From assembly GCA_008711295.1 (NCBI GenBank), contig VUYV01000498.1, positions 104,937-168,936 of the forward strand: 64,000 nucleotides of DNA. Reading direction: 5' to 3'. Of the stretch, positions 42,570 through 52,379 are shown in pieces. Each line of letters opens with the position of its first letter. Position 1 is the stretch's first letter. Below the pieces are notes generated by a model. The model did not search any database and had not been told where the DNA came from. It was given only the letters and a program-made list of their open reading frames with translations. Origin of the DNA: Anarhynchus alexandrinus (lineage: Eukaryota > Chordata > Aves > Charadriiformes > Charadriidae). Both the position numbers and the translations under genes were made by a program.

Positions 42570-42720
42570 GTGGGGTGTATTTAACAGTATTGTGCAAGAG
42601 GTTTTTTATTATTTTTTTTTTTCTGGGGGAAAATAATAATAATAAAGACGTTTTCAGGTTTATAAATAGTACACTCTGTTTATTATGGGATGGAGACTTT
42701 CCATCTGATTAGGAGCCTGG
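42570..42720. promoter_or_regulatory. AT-rich block
   Basis: Contains GTATTTAACAGTATTGTGC, a T-run, (AAT)4-AAAG, TTTATAAATAGTACAC and CTGTTTATTATGGG. It includes low-complexity A/T runs, so it is less specific than the island to its left. It may be the same element's flank. Confidence 0.35.
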
Positions 42721-42724
42721 ATTT

Positions 42725-43480
42725 CTGCGCGGAGTTAGGGGAGCGATCTGGCCGGCGCGTGGAGCCGGGGAGCCTGGACCGCAGTTTTGCAGGGCTGCGG
42801 CAGGACGGGCTGCGGCGCGGTGGCGGCGGCGGCCGGGGGGCAGTGGGGGGTGAAGCCGCCACTCTGTGCCTGTCCCCCATGGTGGGGGGTCACTGCTCTG
42901 CCAGGAGAAGCGGGAGCTGGTGGGCTATGGACCACCGCTTGTCAGCTCTGGGGATGGAAACGGTGAAACGTCCCAGTACCATTTAAAAGGAGTTTAAAGG
43001 CATGGTTTAGAAGAGGTCCAGGCCCCCGAGCCCGGTCCCCACACTCCGGGTGGTCCCAGGCACAGCCCCTTTCCTCACCCAGTCGGGCACCCGGACGGTG
43101 CCTGTCCCCCCCATGCACAGAATCCCCCCGATTTCCTTCCTGCCCCCCGTTATTGGCAGCCTCTGGCACCCATTCGTGCTCGTGCCAGCATTGTCCTTCG
43201 GCTTAAACAGCTCCTCTCCCTCCCCGGTGCCTCCTCCCCGCGGAGTTATAGAGAGGAAGCCGCGCAGGACGAGCTCCTCCGTCCTTCTGTCCTCCTGTCC
43301 GCTGCCCGCGCAGCTCTCCGTGCCCCGGGCAGCCCTGCGCCGCTCCTCCGTCCGTCCCACGCGGTCGCCCAGCGGTGCGGATGCGGCCCCGGCGGAGCGT
43401 GGCACAGCGGCGGCGGCGGCGCTGCTCCCGCGTTCTCCTGGAAATCTCTCTGCCCGGCAGCCTAGAAACACACTTGCTTT
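42725..43480. other. GC-rich non-coding stretch
   Basis: CpG-rich, with C/T-rich sequence at 43200-43450. An acceptor-like CTTGCTTTTTTCACAG ends at about 43489, but the open frame beyond is only a few codons. No gene is called. Confidence 0.4.
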
Positions 43481-44049
43481 TTTCACAGATGCGGGAGATG
43501 GTGACTCATAGTCAGCTCGTAACTGAGTAATGTACCTAGATGTTTCTCTGTGTGTTTTTCCAGGTTAGAGCAGAGATTCTCGCGTAGTCCGTATGTTCAG
43601 CGGTTTGAACTTTGTGCCGTTCGGTCGCGCCGGTCTCGAGGTCCTCCACCCCCCCGGGGCTGAAGCCTCTCCTCCCTGCTGGGCACATGCCCCCCGGCCC
43701 TCGCCAGCCCGTCCCGTCGGGGTGCCGCCGCTGGCCGAGCCGCTCGCCGTCCCCGGGTCTGAAGGAAGACACCGACTTACTCCGCCGCGAGCTGCCTTTG
43801 GTAAGGCAACGCCTTCCCTCCTTGTCGTGTGTTCCCACCGCGGTTTATACTGAGCTTCCGTTCTGCACGTTGGGGAGCTCGGGGGGGTCCGGGGGTCTCT
43901 CCCTGCCCCCCGCTCCGTTCTTGGCGCCGTGCGGTTCCTCTCCAGCGCAGTGGCCCAGCGCAGCTCCGCACATCTCTGCGGGGGCCGCGGGTCGCGCCGG
44001 TGCCGGTGGGTGTCTGGGACGGAGGTTTCCTCGTTCCTCCCAGTTGAAC

Positions 44050-44300
44050 TCGTTGGATGTTTCGAGTTTTGCTCCCGCTTTGGAGACTGTCGTTTGAGTT
44101 TCTGTTCCTCCGTTCTGCAGAGCAGCCGGCAGCGTGCTAATCGCCATCCCTCCCGAAAGCCGAAGCTAATTGCTCACTCGGTTTCAGGCAACACCCAGGT
44201 TAGCTTTATCTCTGCTCATCCATGCTGCGTAGCAGCCTCACTTTTTTTCCCGTATTATCTTTTTATTTACATAACTAATGAACCTTCTGCTGTTTTGCCA
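44050..44300. promoter_or_regulatory. Balanced-composition block
   Basis: Contains GAAGCTAATTGCTCAC near 44162, CCAGGTTAGCTTTATC near 44196 and TCTTTTTATTTACATAACTAAT near 44259. Weak enhancer candidate. Confidence 0.25.
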
Positions 44301-44304
44301 CAGC

Positions 44305-45955
44305 ATCCCATTCACCCCCCGGCAGTCCTGGCTCTGCCCGGCGCTGCGTGGCACGCGGGGGGTTCTGTGCCGCCGCCTCCCCCCGTTCCTCGCAGGCCGC
44401 CTTCGCTCGGCGCAGGTCCTGCGGCCGCGCTGTTTATCCGCTTCGCGCTGGGTCTGCTCTCCGGGAGCTTTCTTCTTCGTGTTGAGGACTTCATTTACTC
44501 CTCCTGCTTTAAATGCAGCTCTGCTGGGCTCACAGCTGGAGGCTGCGGCCCCTTAGGTCCTCTTGTCTTTGCTGGTGGAGCTGGCGCGAGTGTACAGGTA
44601 TATTTTTGTTTGCCGTTGTGTTGTTTAGACTGACTCAACACGTGGCCATCTGCAGCCGTGGTTGTTCTCTGCAGCCATTCCTCCTGGTCTGTGTCCGTGG
44701 CAGGGGGTCGCTCTGGGGCAGCCCCACAAGGTGCCTGGAGGTGTCGGGCTGCCGGAGTGGTGCAGGCGATGCCCTTTATCGTACGCTGCGAACCGCTGTA
44801 GAGGCACGAAGAGATTCCTGCTGGAAGTCGTGCTGCCCATCGGGGGAGAAGCTGAAAGACAAATGGATGCAAAATGCTGAAAAGCTCAGGGGGTGGTTTG
44901 CAAAATGTGGCCCTGTGGTTGGTGATGCCTCGCGGGAGGAGGACTGAGACCGGCACCGGGCGAGGACGGTCCGGAGGAGCCGGCGATTCCCCCAGAATCC
45001 CTTCGCTCGTCCGCGAGAGGTTTCCTCCGCCGGGCCCGGGGCGTCCCGCTGGCGCTCGCGGGGATGCTGGTGCCCGATGCCGGAGCAGGACCACGCCAGG
45101 GAGGTCCCCAGGGAAATGAAGGCATTCCTTATTTCCTAGAGGACAGCTCAGCTTGAAAAGGCACTGGGGGAAGAACAGAAACCTGAGCTTTTTGCCTTGA
45201 AGTGTTGCCGACGACAGGGCGGTCCCCGGGCGGTGTGGCAGGCGGGTGCCGCGCTCCCCGGGGTGCGCCAGTGCGGCGCGGGGGCATCCAGGAGGGGGTG
45301 AGAGGCTTTGGGGAGCCGACACGTGCTCCCCCCACCGCAAGGCTCGGGGTGCCGCGGGCAGGCAGAGGTGCTGGTCACCGGTGCCGGCGGGGGACGGACC
45401 CCCCCGGCACTCACCCGGTCCCTGCTCACAAATGTGTGACGTTCCCCACCAGTTCCTTTGGATTTTGCCCTTCCTGGGAGAGGTCCCCCGTCCGTACCGT
45501 GTCCCAGCTATTTCTGCCACGCTGCCCGCCCCCCGCCCTGCTCCCCGGCTCTGCCTGTCTGCTGCGATCCCGTAATTTGGGTGATATTCCCCGGGAGAGG
45601 AGGCAGCTGCTGCCCCCGCCTGTGGGAGGGAGCGGGGGGCTCTCGGGAGCTCTCGGTCGTGTCCTGGCCGCGCTGGGCTGCACTGGCTGCTCCGTCCCCC
45701 GGTGCTCGCCGGGTCCCACCAGCCCGGGCAGTACGGTGGCGGGCGATGCTCTGGCCTTGGTCTGGTGGGGCCCGGAGGGGTCCGCCGCTGTCACCGGGAG
45801 CAGTCCCCGGGAGCTGCGGGTGCTAAACCTGCGCTCGGGGGCCATCGCCGGACACCGGCGGCCTACCCACGGCATCGCCGCGGCGCCACCACGGAGAGGA
45901 GCCCCGGTGCTGCCCTCACCTGCGGCCACCGCGTCCCCCGCGCGGGGCTGGGGCC
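44305..45955. other. Mixed GC-rich stretch without a supported gene
   Basis: CpG-rich with a balanced patch at 44840-44910. The 341-codon minus frame at 44495-45520 is not supported by any domain. Nothing else is recognised. Confidence 0.4.
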
Positions 45956-45959
45956 GTGT

Positions 45960-46065
45960 CGCACTTTGACTGGCACAAAGTTGTTTCCATGACACATGAT
46001 TAGCTCTTCCCTGGGCATCATTAACATTTCTCTAAAAAGACCCTGGCGTTCTGCCAGCTGCTTCG
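45960..46065. promoter_or_regulatory. Short regulatory island candidate
   Basis: A SOX-like CACAAAGTTG near 45974 and GACACATGATTAGC near 45991 lie close to CATCATTAACATTTC near 46016. Small but dense. Confidence 0.3.
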
Positions 46066-46254
46066 TAAGCTGCTTCGGAGGAGATGGCATCGGCTCGTCT
46101 CCTTGGCAAACCGGGGCAGGGGATGGAAGTTTTGCAACGCAGCGCGGCGGTCGGGGCGGGAACCCGCTCACCTGCGGGAGCGCGCGTCCCCCCGGCCCCG
46201 CCGTGGATTTCCCAGCGCCCGGCCATTACCCGGCCGTGCCGCTGCTGCCGGCAG

Positions 46255-46410
46255 CAAGAGGGGTGGTGATTAAATGACAAAAGGAGAATTATATAGAAAG
46301 TGCTTTCCTCCTCTCCGGAGAGCTCCCACGCTTTTTCTGAGATTTGATTCTGAGGCATTTCTCTATTTTATTTTTTTTTTCCCCTCCCAGTTTTCCTTTT
46401 AAAAACATGA
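46255..46410. promoter_or_regulatory. AT-rich block
   Basis: Contains GTGGTGATTAAATGAC near 46262, GAGATTTGATTCTGAGG near 46339 and CTATTTTATTTTTTTTTT near 46364. Regulatory potential is inferred from composition. Confidence 0.3.
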
Positions 46411-46414
46411 GTCA

Positions 46415-47730
46415 ATTGTAGTGTGCACAAAGGGGAACGCTGGGAGCCGGGGCTGGATGCTGCGAGCTGCGGAGCCGCGCTGGGATAAACCCTGTCCTCG
46501 GCCCTCGGCTTTGCCGGGCTCGGGGCGGCTTTGCCGGGCTCGGGGGCAGCAGGCGAGCCGCGTCCTCCAGTTCAGCATATGGGTTTTCCCTGCACTGTGT
46601 CCGGCTGGGAACAGTGTCTGCGGCACGAGCCGAACCCCTCAGCCTCGCCGAGCCCCGGCCCCCCGTCCTGGGCAGCCCCTGGCGGGGACAGCGCGGGCTG
46701 GGGCATCGCTGGGAGCCGGGGCATCGCCAGGAGCCAGGGCAGAGCTGTGCCCGCTGCTGCTGGCGTCCCGACGAGGGGCACTGCGGATGCTGCGGTCCCA
46801 GCACAGCCCCGGTGTCCTCTGCTGCCCGGGACTCCCGTGGCATCTCCCTGCCGCCGGCTGGAGCGTGGCCCCCACTCCACCGAGGGGACGGGCAGCAGCT
46901 CTGAACCCCCCGGCGCTGCGGGGGGAACCGGCGGCGATTTTCCAGCAGCCCATCCCCCACCCCGGCTCCATGCCCCCGGCTCCCTCTCCGCTTGCCTTCC
47001 CCGCACAGCCCACCGCCGCACCGGGCCAGCGTTTTCTCGGGCCGTGCCGCGTCCGGGCAGGGACGAGCCCCCGCTTTACCCCGTGCGCTGCCCCATCAAT
47101 ACCGACCGCTGGCGGGTGCCATCTGCTTTTGGCTTCTGTTCCACGTCCCCATCCAGCGTTCCTGGCGGCAGGAGCGGAGCGAGCCACACCGGGGGAAGGT
47201 GACCCCTGTTACTGATTACTTCTTAAATTCTGCCAGAGCTGGACCCCGGCCCAGCCGGTTCCCCCCCGGCGGCAGAGCCGTGTGCTGGCGGCGTTGGGGG
47301 GAGGCTGAGGGCAGTCAGATAAATCAGGTGATGGATGGGCTCGTGGCCAGGCTGGAAGGGGTTGAGCCGCCATCGGGAGGTGCTTCTCCGGCTGCGGCAG
47401 CCCGGCGGGGCGGGTGACGGCGCACGGTCGGGGGGCTGCACCGGCACAGCCCCCGGAGCGGGTGTGCACCGCAGGACCCTGCGGTTCCCACAGCCGCATC
47501 CCGCATCCCGGCAGACTGTGGGGCTCCGGTGCAAGTCCAGAGCAGTGGGATTTGATTTGCTTTGGTTGTCTGTGATCTCGTCGGGTTTGGGACATGGCGG
47601 TGCCCCTGAGCCCCGGCTGCCACGCGGCACTGCTGGATTTTGGGAATGGCCCCGGAAAGGCTGGAGCAGGCGGGGGTGAGGCTCGGCCGCTGCTCTGCTC
47701 CAGCGCAGAGAAGCCTGAAAGCATGGAAAT
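46415..47730. other. GC-rich non-coding stretch
   Basis: CpG-rich with a 20-bp direct duplication at about 46509-46548 (GGCTTTGCCGGGCTCGGGG twice). No gene is supported. Confidence 0.45.
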
Positions 47731-47734
47731 GGGT

Positions 47735-47975
47735 TCCAGTTATGCCAGGCAAGGTTTAGATTGGATATTAGGAAACATTTTCTCACTGAAAGGGTTATCA
47801 AACATTGGCAGAGGCTGCCCAGGGAGGGGGTGGATTCGCCATCCCTGGAGGTGTTTAAAAAAAGGGTAGAGGTGGTACCTGGGGACGTGGTTTAGAAGTG
47901 GTTTTGTCAGGGGAGGGTAACGGTTGGACTTGATGATCTTAAAGGTCCCTTCCAACCTCAGCGATTCTCTGATCC
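47735..47975 (+). mobile_element. CR1 LINE 3' end fragment, plus strand
   Basis: Typical CR1 blocks occur in order: CAGGCAAGGTTTAGATTGG, ATATTAGGAAACATTTTC, GAGGCTGCCCAGGGAGG, CCATCCCTGGAGGTGTTT, GTTGGACTTGATGATCTT, AAAGGTCCCTTCCAACCTC and a short CGATTCTCTGATCC tail. About 240 bp, 5'-truncated, from a different CR1 subfamily than the copy at 26.7 kb judging by the CTTAAAGG segment. Inactive. Confidence 0.95.
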
Positions 47976-48263
47976 TCTCTCCCCTCTAAAGCAGAGGGTG
48001 GCCGTGGCCGGAGCCGGGCACGGTGCGTGGTGAGGGACGGGGCGCGGGAGCCACCGCGGCGGGCGGAGGAGCCGGTGGGCAGCTGGCAGCCCTGGGACTT
48101 CAAAGCTTCACCCTGGCGCGAGCGGGTTCCCTTCGTCACACCGCGCTGGTCCAGCGTGCCCGGGAGACGCGGGCTGGGGCCGGGGCGAGGGGCTGCGGTG
48201 TGGGCGCGCTCCCCCCCCCGCTCCGCGGGATTTGTTGGAAAACACGTCTGCTCTGCTGTCTTT

Positions 48264-48364
48264 GTCGTTCTTCCCCTCGCTCGCTTTTCAGATTCATCTG
48301 GGAAAACTTACCCGAGTGTTCGCAAAGGTGTCACCAGCCCGACAGCTTGTGCTGCTCTAATAAA
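48264..48364 (+). other. Possible 3'-terminal exon (acceptor plus AATAAA)
   Basis: A pyrimidine-rich tract (TCGTTCTTCCCCTCGCTCGC) ends in TTTTCAG at 48285-48291. From 48292 a balanced-composition segment runs to AATAAA at 48359-48364, only 68 bp downstream. This is the arrangement of a short terminal exon of a noncoding or minor transcript. There is no coding evidence. Confidence 0.2.
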
Positions 48365-48383
48365 ATGGCTCCGTAGCAGAGGG

Positions 48384-48405
48384 TTTGATCTATTTTTAAA
48401 GCAAT
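48384..48405 (+). promoter_or_regulatory. Perfect MEF2 site
   Basis: CTATTTTTAA at 48390-48399 fits the MEF2 consensus YTAWWWWTAR exactly. It lies between the possible terminal exon and the AT-rich island at 48.64 kb. Single-site evidence only. Confidence 0.35.
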
Positions 48406-48639
48406 CTCAGCGCTGTCTCCTCCCGCCCTCCCACCAGCAGGCTAAACTCAGCCCGAAGGCTCTTGGGAGCGTGGCAGCGGCGCGGGGCAGCTCGTCAGCC
48501 CGAAGCCTCCGCTGCCCGGGCTGTGCCAGCGGCAGTGGCCGTGGCCGGGGTGGCCAGCCCCGAGTCCTGCGCTCCGTGGCCGGGGGATGCTCCGGTGAGG
48601 CAGGAGCAGGGAGCAGGAGAGGGCTCCCTCCGCTGCGTT

Positions 48640-48845
48640 ATCAGAGAGAGGAGCTCTGCGTGATTTTTATTCCTTCAAGCAGTGAATGTGCTGTATAAAT
48701 TAACATACGGAAACTTAGCTCCGCTTGGAAGTTTGGTATTTTCTCCTCGTTTGATGCCCTGTTATTAAAACTCAATTTTCTACGAATAACGTCCTTTAAA
48801 TAGAATTCCTCTTCCAGCGATGACTCATACCAAAGCAGCAGCTCC
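48640..48845. promoter_or_regulatory. Strong AT-rich island with AP-1 palindrome
   Basis: About 200 bp of AT-rich non-repetitive DNA. It includes GTATAAATTAACATACGG near 48692, CCTGTTATTAAAACTC near 48758, CGTCCTTTAAATAG near 48790 and the perfect AP-1 palindrome ATGACTCAT at 48820-48828. GC-rich borders on both sides. A strong enhancer candidate. Confidence 0.45.
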
Positions 48846-48849
48846 TCGC

Positions 48850-50645
48850 GGGAGCAGGCAGGCACGAGGGCAGGTCTGGCACCGGCAGCCTTGGGAATCC
48901 CCACATTAGCTCCCGGTGCTCTGCTGCGCTCGGGGGAAGCTGCCCCGCTCGCCTCTCCCGCCCGTCCCGCTTCCTCCGCCTGCTCCGACTGGGCACGGGG
49001 ACGGCATCCCGCCTACGGTGGTCTGGGCTGTCCCCGGAGCCTGCAGACCTGCCCGTCCCTGCCTGGCGGGGAGCGGCAGGAGGTGACCGCGGTACGGCCC
49101 CCGGTGGCACCGCGCCGCTGCCTCCTGCCCGCGCTGTCCCCTGGCACTCGCGGCGGTTCGGGCCGGGGATGAGCCGCGCTCCCGGCGCGGGACGCTGCGG
49201 TGAGCGGGGGAAGCGATGGCTCACCGAGCGGGCCGGCCGTGCCCGACCTTGCCGCGCGGTGGCTGGGGGGGATCTGGCGGCAGGACCCGGAGCGGGCTAA
49301 AATACGGCTTTTTCCCTTCCACCGCATCTGTGCCCGTTCCGCCGGGCGCTGGCCCTGCGCCTTCGCCGCCGCGCCGCCGCCGCGGCTGGTTGGTGGGCAG
49401 ATGTGGCTCCCGTCCGCCCGGGGGACGCGGCGCTGGGCTGCGTGTTCCGCGGGCGGCTGCAGATGTGCGTGGAAAGGGATGAGTGTTGCGGAGCCGGCTC
49501 GTACCCCCCTGCAGCTGGCAAGGGCTGGGGGGGCAGAGGGGGGCCCGAGGGCTGGAGGGAGCTTCTCTCCGCTGCCCCGGCAGGCGGGGGCTCGGGATGG
49601 GCTCTTCTGCCTGTCCTTGTGGAGAGCGAGGGGCTGGGGGGGGACTGGAATTGGGGACATGATCTGCACATGGCTGCAGTTCGTTATCGAGTGCCAAATG
49701 TTTGGTTTGACCTGCTGAGGGAGGGATCTCTGCCCCCCGCTCCCTCCCCGGTTGGACCAATGGATGCTGCTTGGTTTTTCATTTCCCAAATAGAAGGAAA
49801 TGCAGCATGGCGGTGGCTCCGCTCAGCCGGGCAGCACGTGGCTCGTTGTCGGGGTAAAACCCACCCTGGATGGGGAAGGGGAAGGAGGGGAGAGCCGGAG
49901 CCGTTCCCACGCTGTGCTGTGCGCCGCGGCTGCGGCGATGCTCTGCCGTCCGTCCGTCAGCCGTGGGGCCGCCGGTGCTGGGCGAGCGGCTCTGGTGCCC
50001 CATCCCTGGCAGAGCATCGGGCGCAGCCGGACGCGGGACCCCGTGGCTGTGCCCACCCCATCATACAGTTTATCACTGTGCCCCAAACCTCCCCGGGGCT
50101 GCCTGCACGTCTCCCGAGACCCCCGGCGGGCGCGGGCTGCTGCCTGGCTGGAGCAGGCAGGGGGTGGCAGGCGGGCGCTGGAGTTAATTGGGAAGGCTGT
50201 GGGTGGCAGAGCGCTCCGGGGCACAGCTCCGCGCGCAGCGTGGGAGTGGGGAGCGGGAGGTCGGCGCTTCGCCAGCCGGCACCGAGCCCTGCGGCAGCGC
50301 CCGGGGGCAGCGGGGCCGGGGGAGCGGGCAGAGCGGCAGGGGAGGGTGAGAGGCGGCAGGGACAGAAATAGGTGCGGGAATGGTGTCAGGGAGGGAGGAG
50401 GCACATTTTAGGTGCTTCCTGCGGCGGCGGGCAGGGAGGTGGGATGGATGGATGGGGCTGGAGGGCTCCTGTCCAAAGCTGTGTCTCACCGGCACATCCG
50501 CGTGCGGCGATTCCCCCCGGGGAGGAAGAGGAGGGCACAGGCAAATCTTCCAACACCAGCGGGGTCAGACTGGGGCAGCTCTGAGCGGTCCTGAGCATCT
50601 GCAAAAATGAGTTTTCTCCCACCTCCTGCCCCCCTCCCCGGGAAG
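48850..50645. other. GC-rich non-coding stretch, locally CpG-island-like
   Basis: Extremely CpG-dense at about 49130-49420. A patch near 49660-49700 is balanced. The 322-codon + frame at 49403-50371 overlaps minus frames and has no domain. A CpG-island promoter is possible at 49.1-49.4 kb, but no start signal is decisive. Confidence 0.4.
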
Positions 50646-50649
50646 CCGC

Positions 50650-50830
50650 TCGCTCCGGTTCAAAGTTTCCTACCGGGATTATTATTCTTTCTGGTCTGGC
50701 ATCTGTTAAGGTGACAGCAGCCGGGGAGAGGGACGGTATTGGAACAAATTTCTCATAAAAAGTAGCTAAGTTGATGAAACCATTACGGTGCCTGCATCCT
50801 GCACTCAATCATCGTGACACGCCGGGGGGG
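50650..50830. promoter_or_regulatory. Candidate regulatory island
   Basis: Contains TTCAAAGTTTCC near 50657 (TCF-like), GGGATTATTATTCTTTC near 50674, GGCATCTGTTAAGGTGACAG near 50697 and AACAAATTTCTCATAAAAAG near 50742. Balanced composition between GC-rich blocks. Confidence 0.35.
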
Positions 50831-50834
50831 AGAG

Positions 50835-51285
50835 GTGCACGCGCTGCCGTACGCCGAGCTTCCCTGCAGGAGAGCGGGGCCAGCCCTGCCTCCCCGCAGC
50901 TCCTGTCCCCGCCGTGCTCACGCACCCCGTCCCGTCCCCGCTGCCCGTCCCGCAGCCTGGGCTCCCCCCCGTCCGCCCGCGTCTCCTCGCTGGCGCAACC
51001 GCCGGTGGTTAATGCGAGGGTCCCGCCGGCGGCGTTCAGTCGCCGTGGCGGAGCGGGGCACCCGCCGCTGGCAAAGTGACAGCGTGCGGACAAGGTCCGA
51101 CAGGTAACGCCGCTGCGGGTCCTGCAGGGTCTCTGCGAATCCCTGCGGCCGTCTGGCAGAGGCGCAGCAGGCGATCCCGTGGGAGCGGGGTCGGTGCCGA
51201 GTGCCCGGGCAGTGCCGTGGGGTGGAGCGAGGTGGGGGCTGGGGGGGGCAGATGGGGCGACCAGGGAAGAGAAAACGGGGCCGAG
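50835..51285. other. GC-rich non-coding stretch
   Basis: CpG-rich. No feature recognised. Confidence 0.4.
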
Positions 51286-51294
51286 CGCTGGATT

Positions 51295-51570
51295 TCCAGC
51301 GTGCTACCTGCTTTTATTAAAAATCAATGATGCGCTTGAGCGGTTCCACTTTGTCTCGCTGACAGCGAGGCCTCGACACCGGCCGGGGCGCAGGAGCCGG
51401 CACCGCTCGCGGCTCTTGTTATCACCCTCTTCTCTCTGCTGCTCGCCCCCCTGCCCCCGAAAGCCAGCCAGCTCATCTCCAGCCCCATCAGCGCCCAGAT
51501 TTACAGCCGGCCTCTGCCGATTGCTTGTCTCGCCCTTCTGCTGCTTTTATTCCTATGATCTATCATGCCC
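51295..51570. promoter_or_regulatory. Weak regulatory island candidate
   Basis: The left end has GCTTTTATTAAAAATCAATG near 51310 and a GTCTCGCTGACAGC block (TALE-type TGACAG). A TTGTTATCACCC GATA-type site lies near 51416, and CTGCTTTTATTCC near 51540. GC-richer in the middle. Confidence 0.25.
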
Positions 51571-51579
51571 CGCTCCCGC

Positions 51580-52370
51580 TGCTGCCGGGACACATCGTCA
51601 GGCGAACTCCTGCCTCGTCCTCCCCGGTTCCCGCAGAGGGAAGCGTGCGCAGTGGTGTTAAAACGCAGGGCAGGGTCTCCTTCCCCGCCTGCCGCGCCGG
51701 CCGGACCCTTCCCCAGTGCCACGGGGCCGACGGTGGCAGTGACCGGCAGCTGCTGCCCACGGGACTGGGGGCTCTCCGGCCCCTCAGCCGTCCCTCCTAG
51801 CAAGCACTATTTATTTAATCGGCTTTTTGTATTTCTGGAGGAGCAGGGTGGAGCGCTGGAGCCCGCGAGACCCGGTGCGGAGCTGGCACCATGGAGGCTG
51901 CGGGGTCCGCGAGGGCTGGGCAGCCCGGGGGGGTCGCACCGCACTGTGGGGCTGCCGGCGGCTGTGTGCTCCCTCCTGAGAAGCGGAGCACCTCGGCTGT
52001 GCCGCGCGGTCCGTGCTGCCGGAGCGTGACGCATCCCTCCTCCGGACCCCTCCCCAGGACCCCCGTGAATGACCGGCTGCCAGGGGGCCACGGCAGCGCT
52101 GGAGCCCGCGCAGCGCGGCGATGGGGGCTGCTCGACACCCGGGTCACGCGTACCGCCCCCCGGGACGTATCTCCTGTGCGCAGCGTCGGTTCTCACACAC
52201 GGCATCTGCCATGCGAAATACGGTGAGAATCGGTTTGCCGGCCCTGGCCCGCAGCTCGGTGGTCGGCCCGTGTCCAGCCGGGCTCCCCCAGGGCTTTGAA
52301 TTCTGCAGATGCCTTTTCCGGCAGAGGTGCTGCTCCGGGGACCGTAAAGAGCCGAGAGGACTCCTGAAGC
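51580..52370. other. GC-rich non-coding stretch
   Basis: CpG-rich. A small AT patch, CTATTTATTTAATCGGC, lies near 51809. An ATG in strong context at 51891 opens a long GC-rich frame with no domain, so it is not called. Confidence 0.4.
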
Positions 52371-52379
52371 AGCAGCTTA

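Noticed and set aside
51880..52226. Strong-context ATG at 51891 with an open frame
   Set aside because: The peptide is GC-composition biased and unrecognised, with overlapping minus-strand frames and no splice support.
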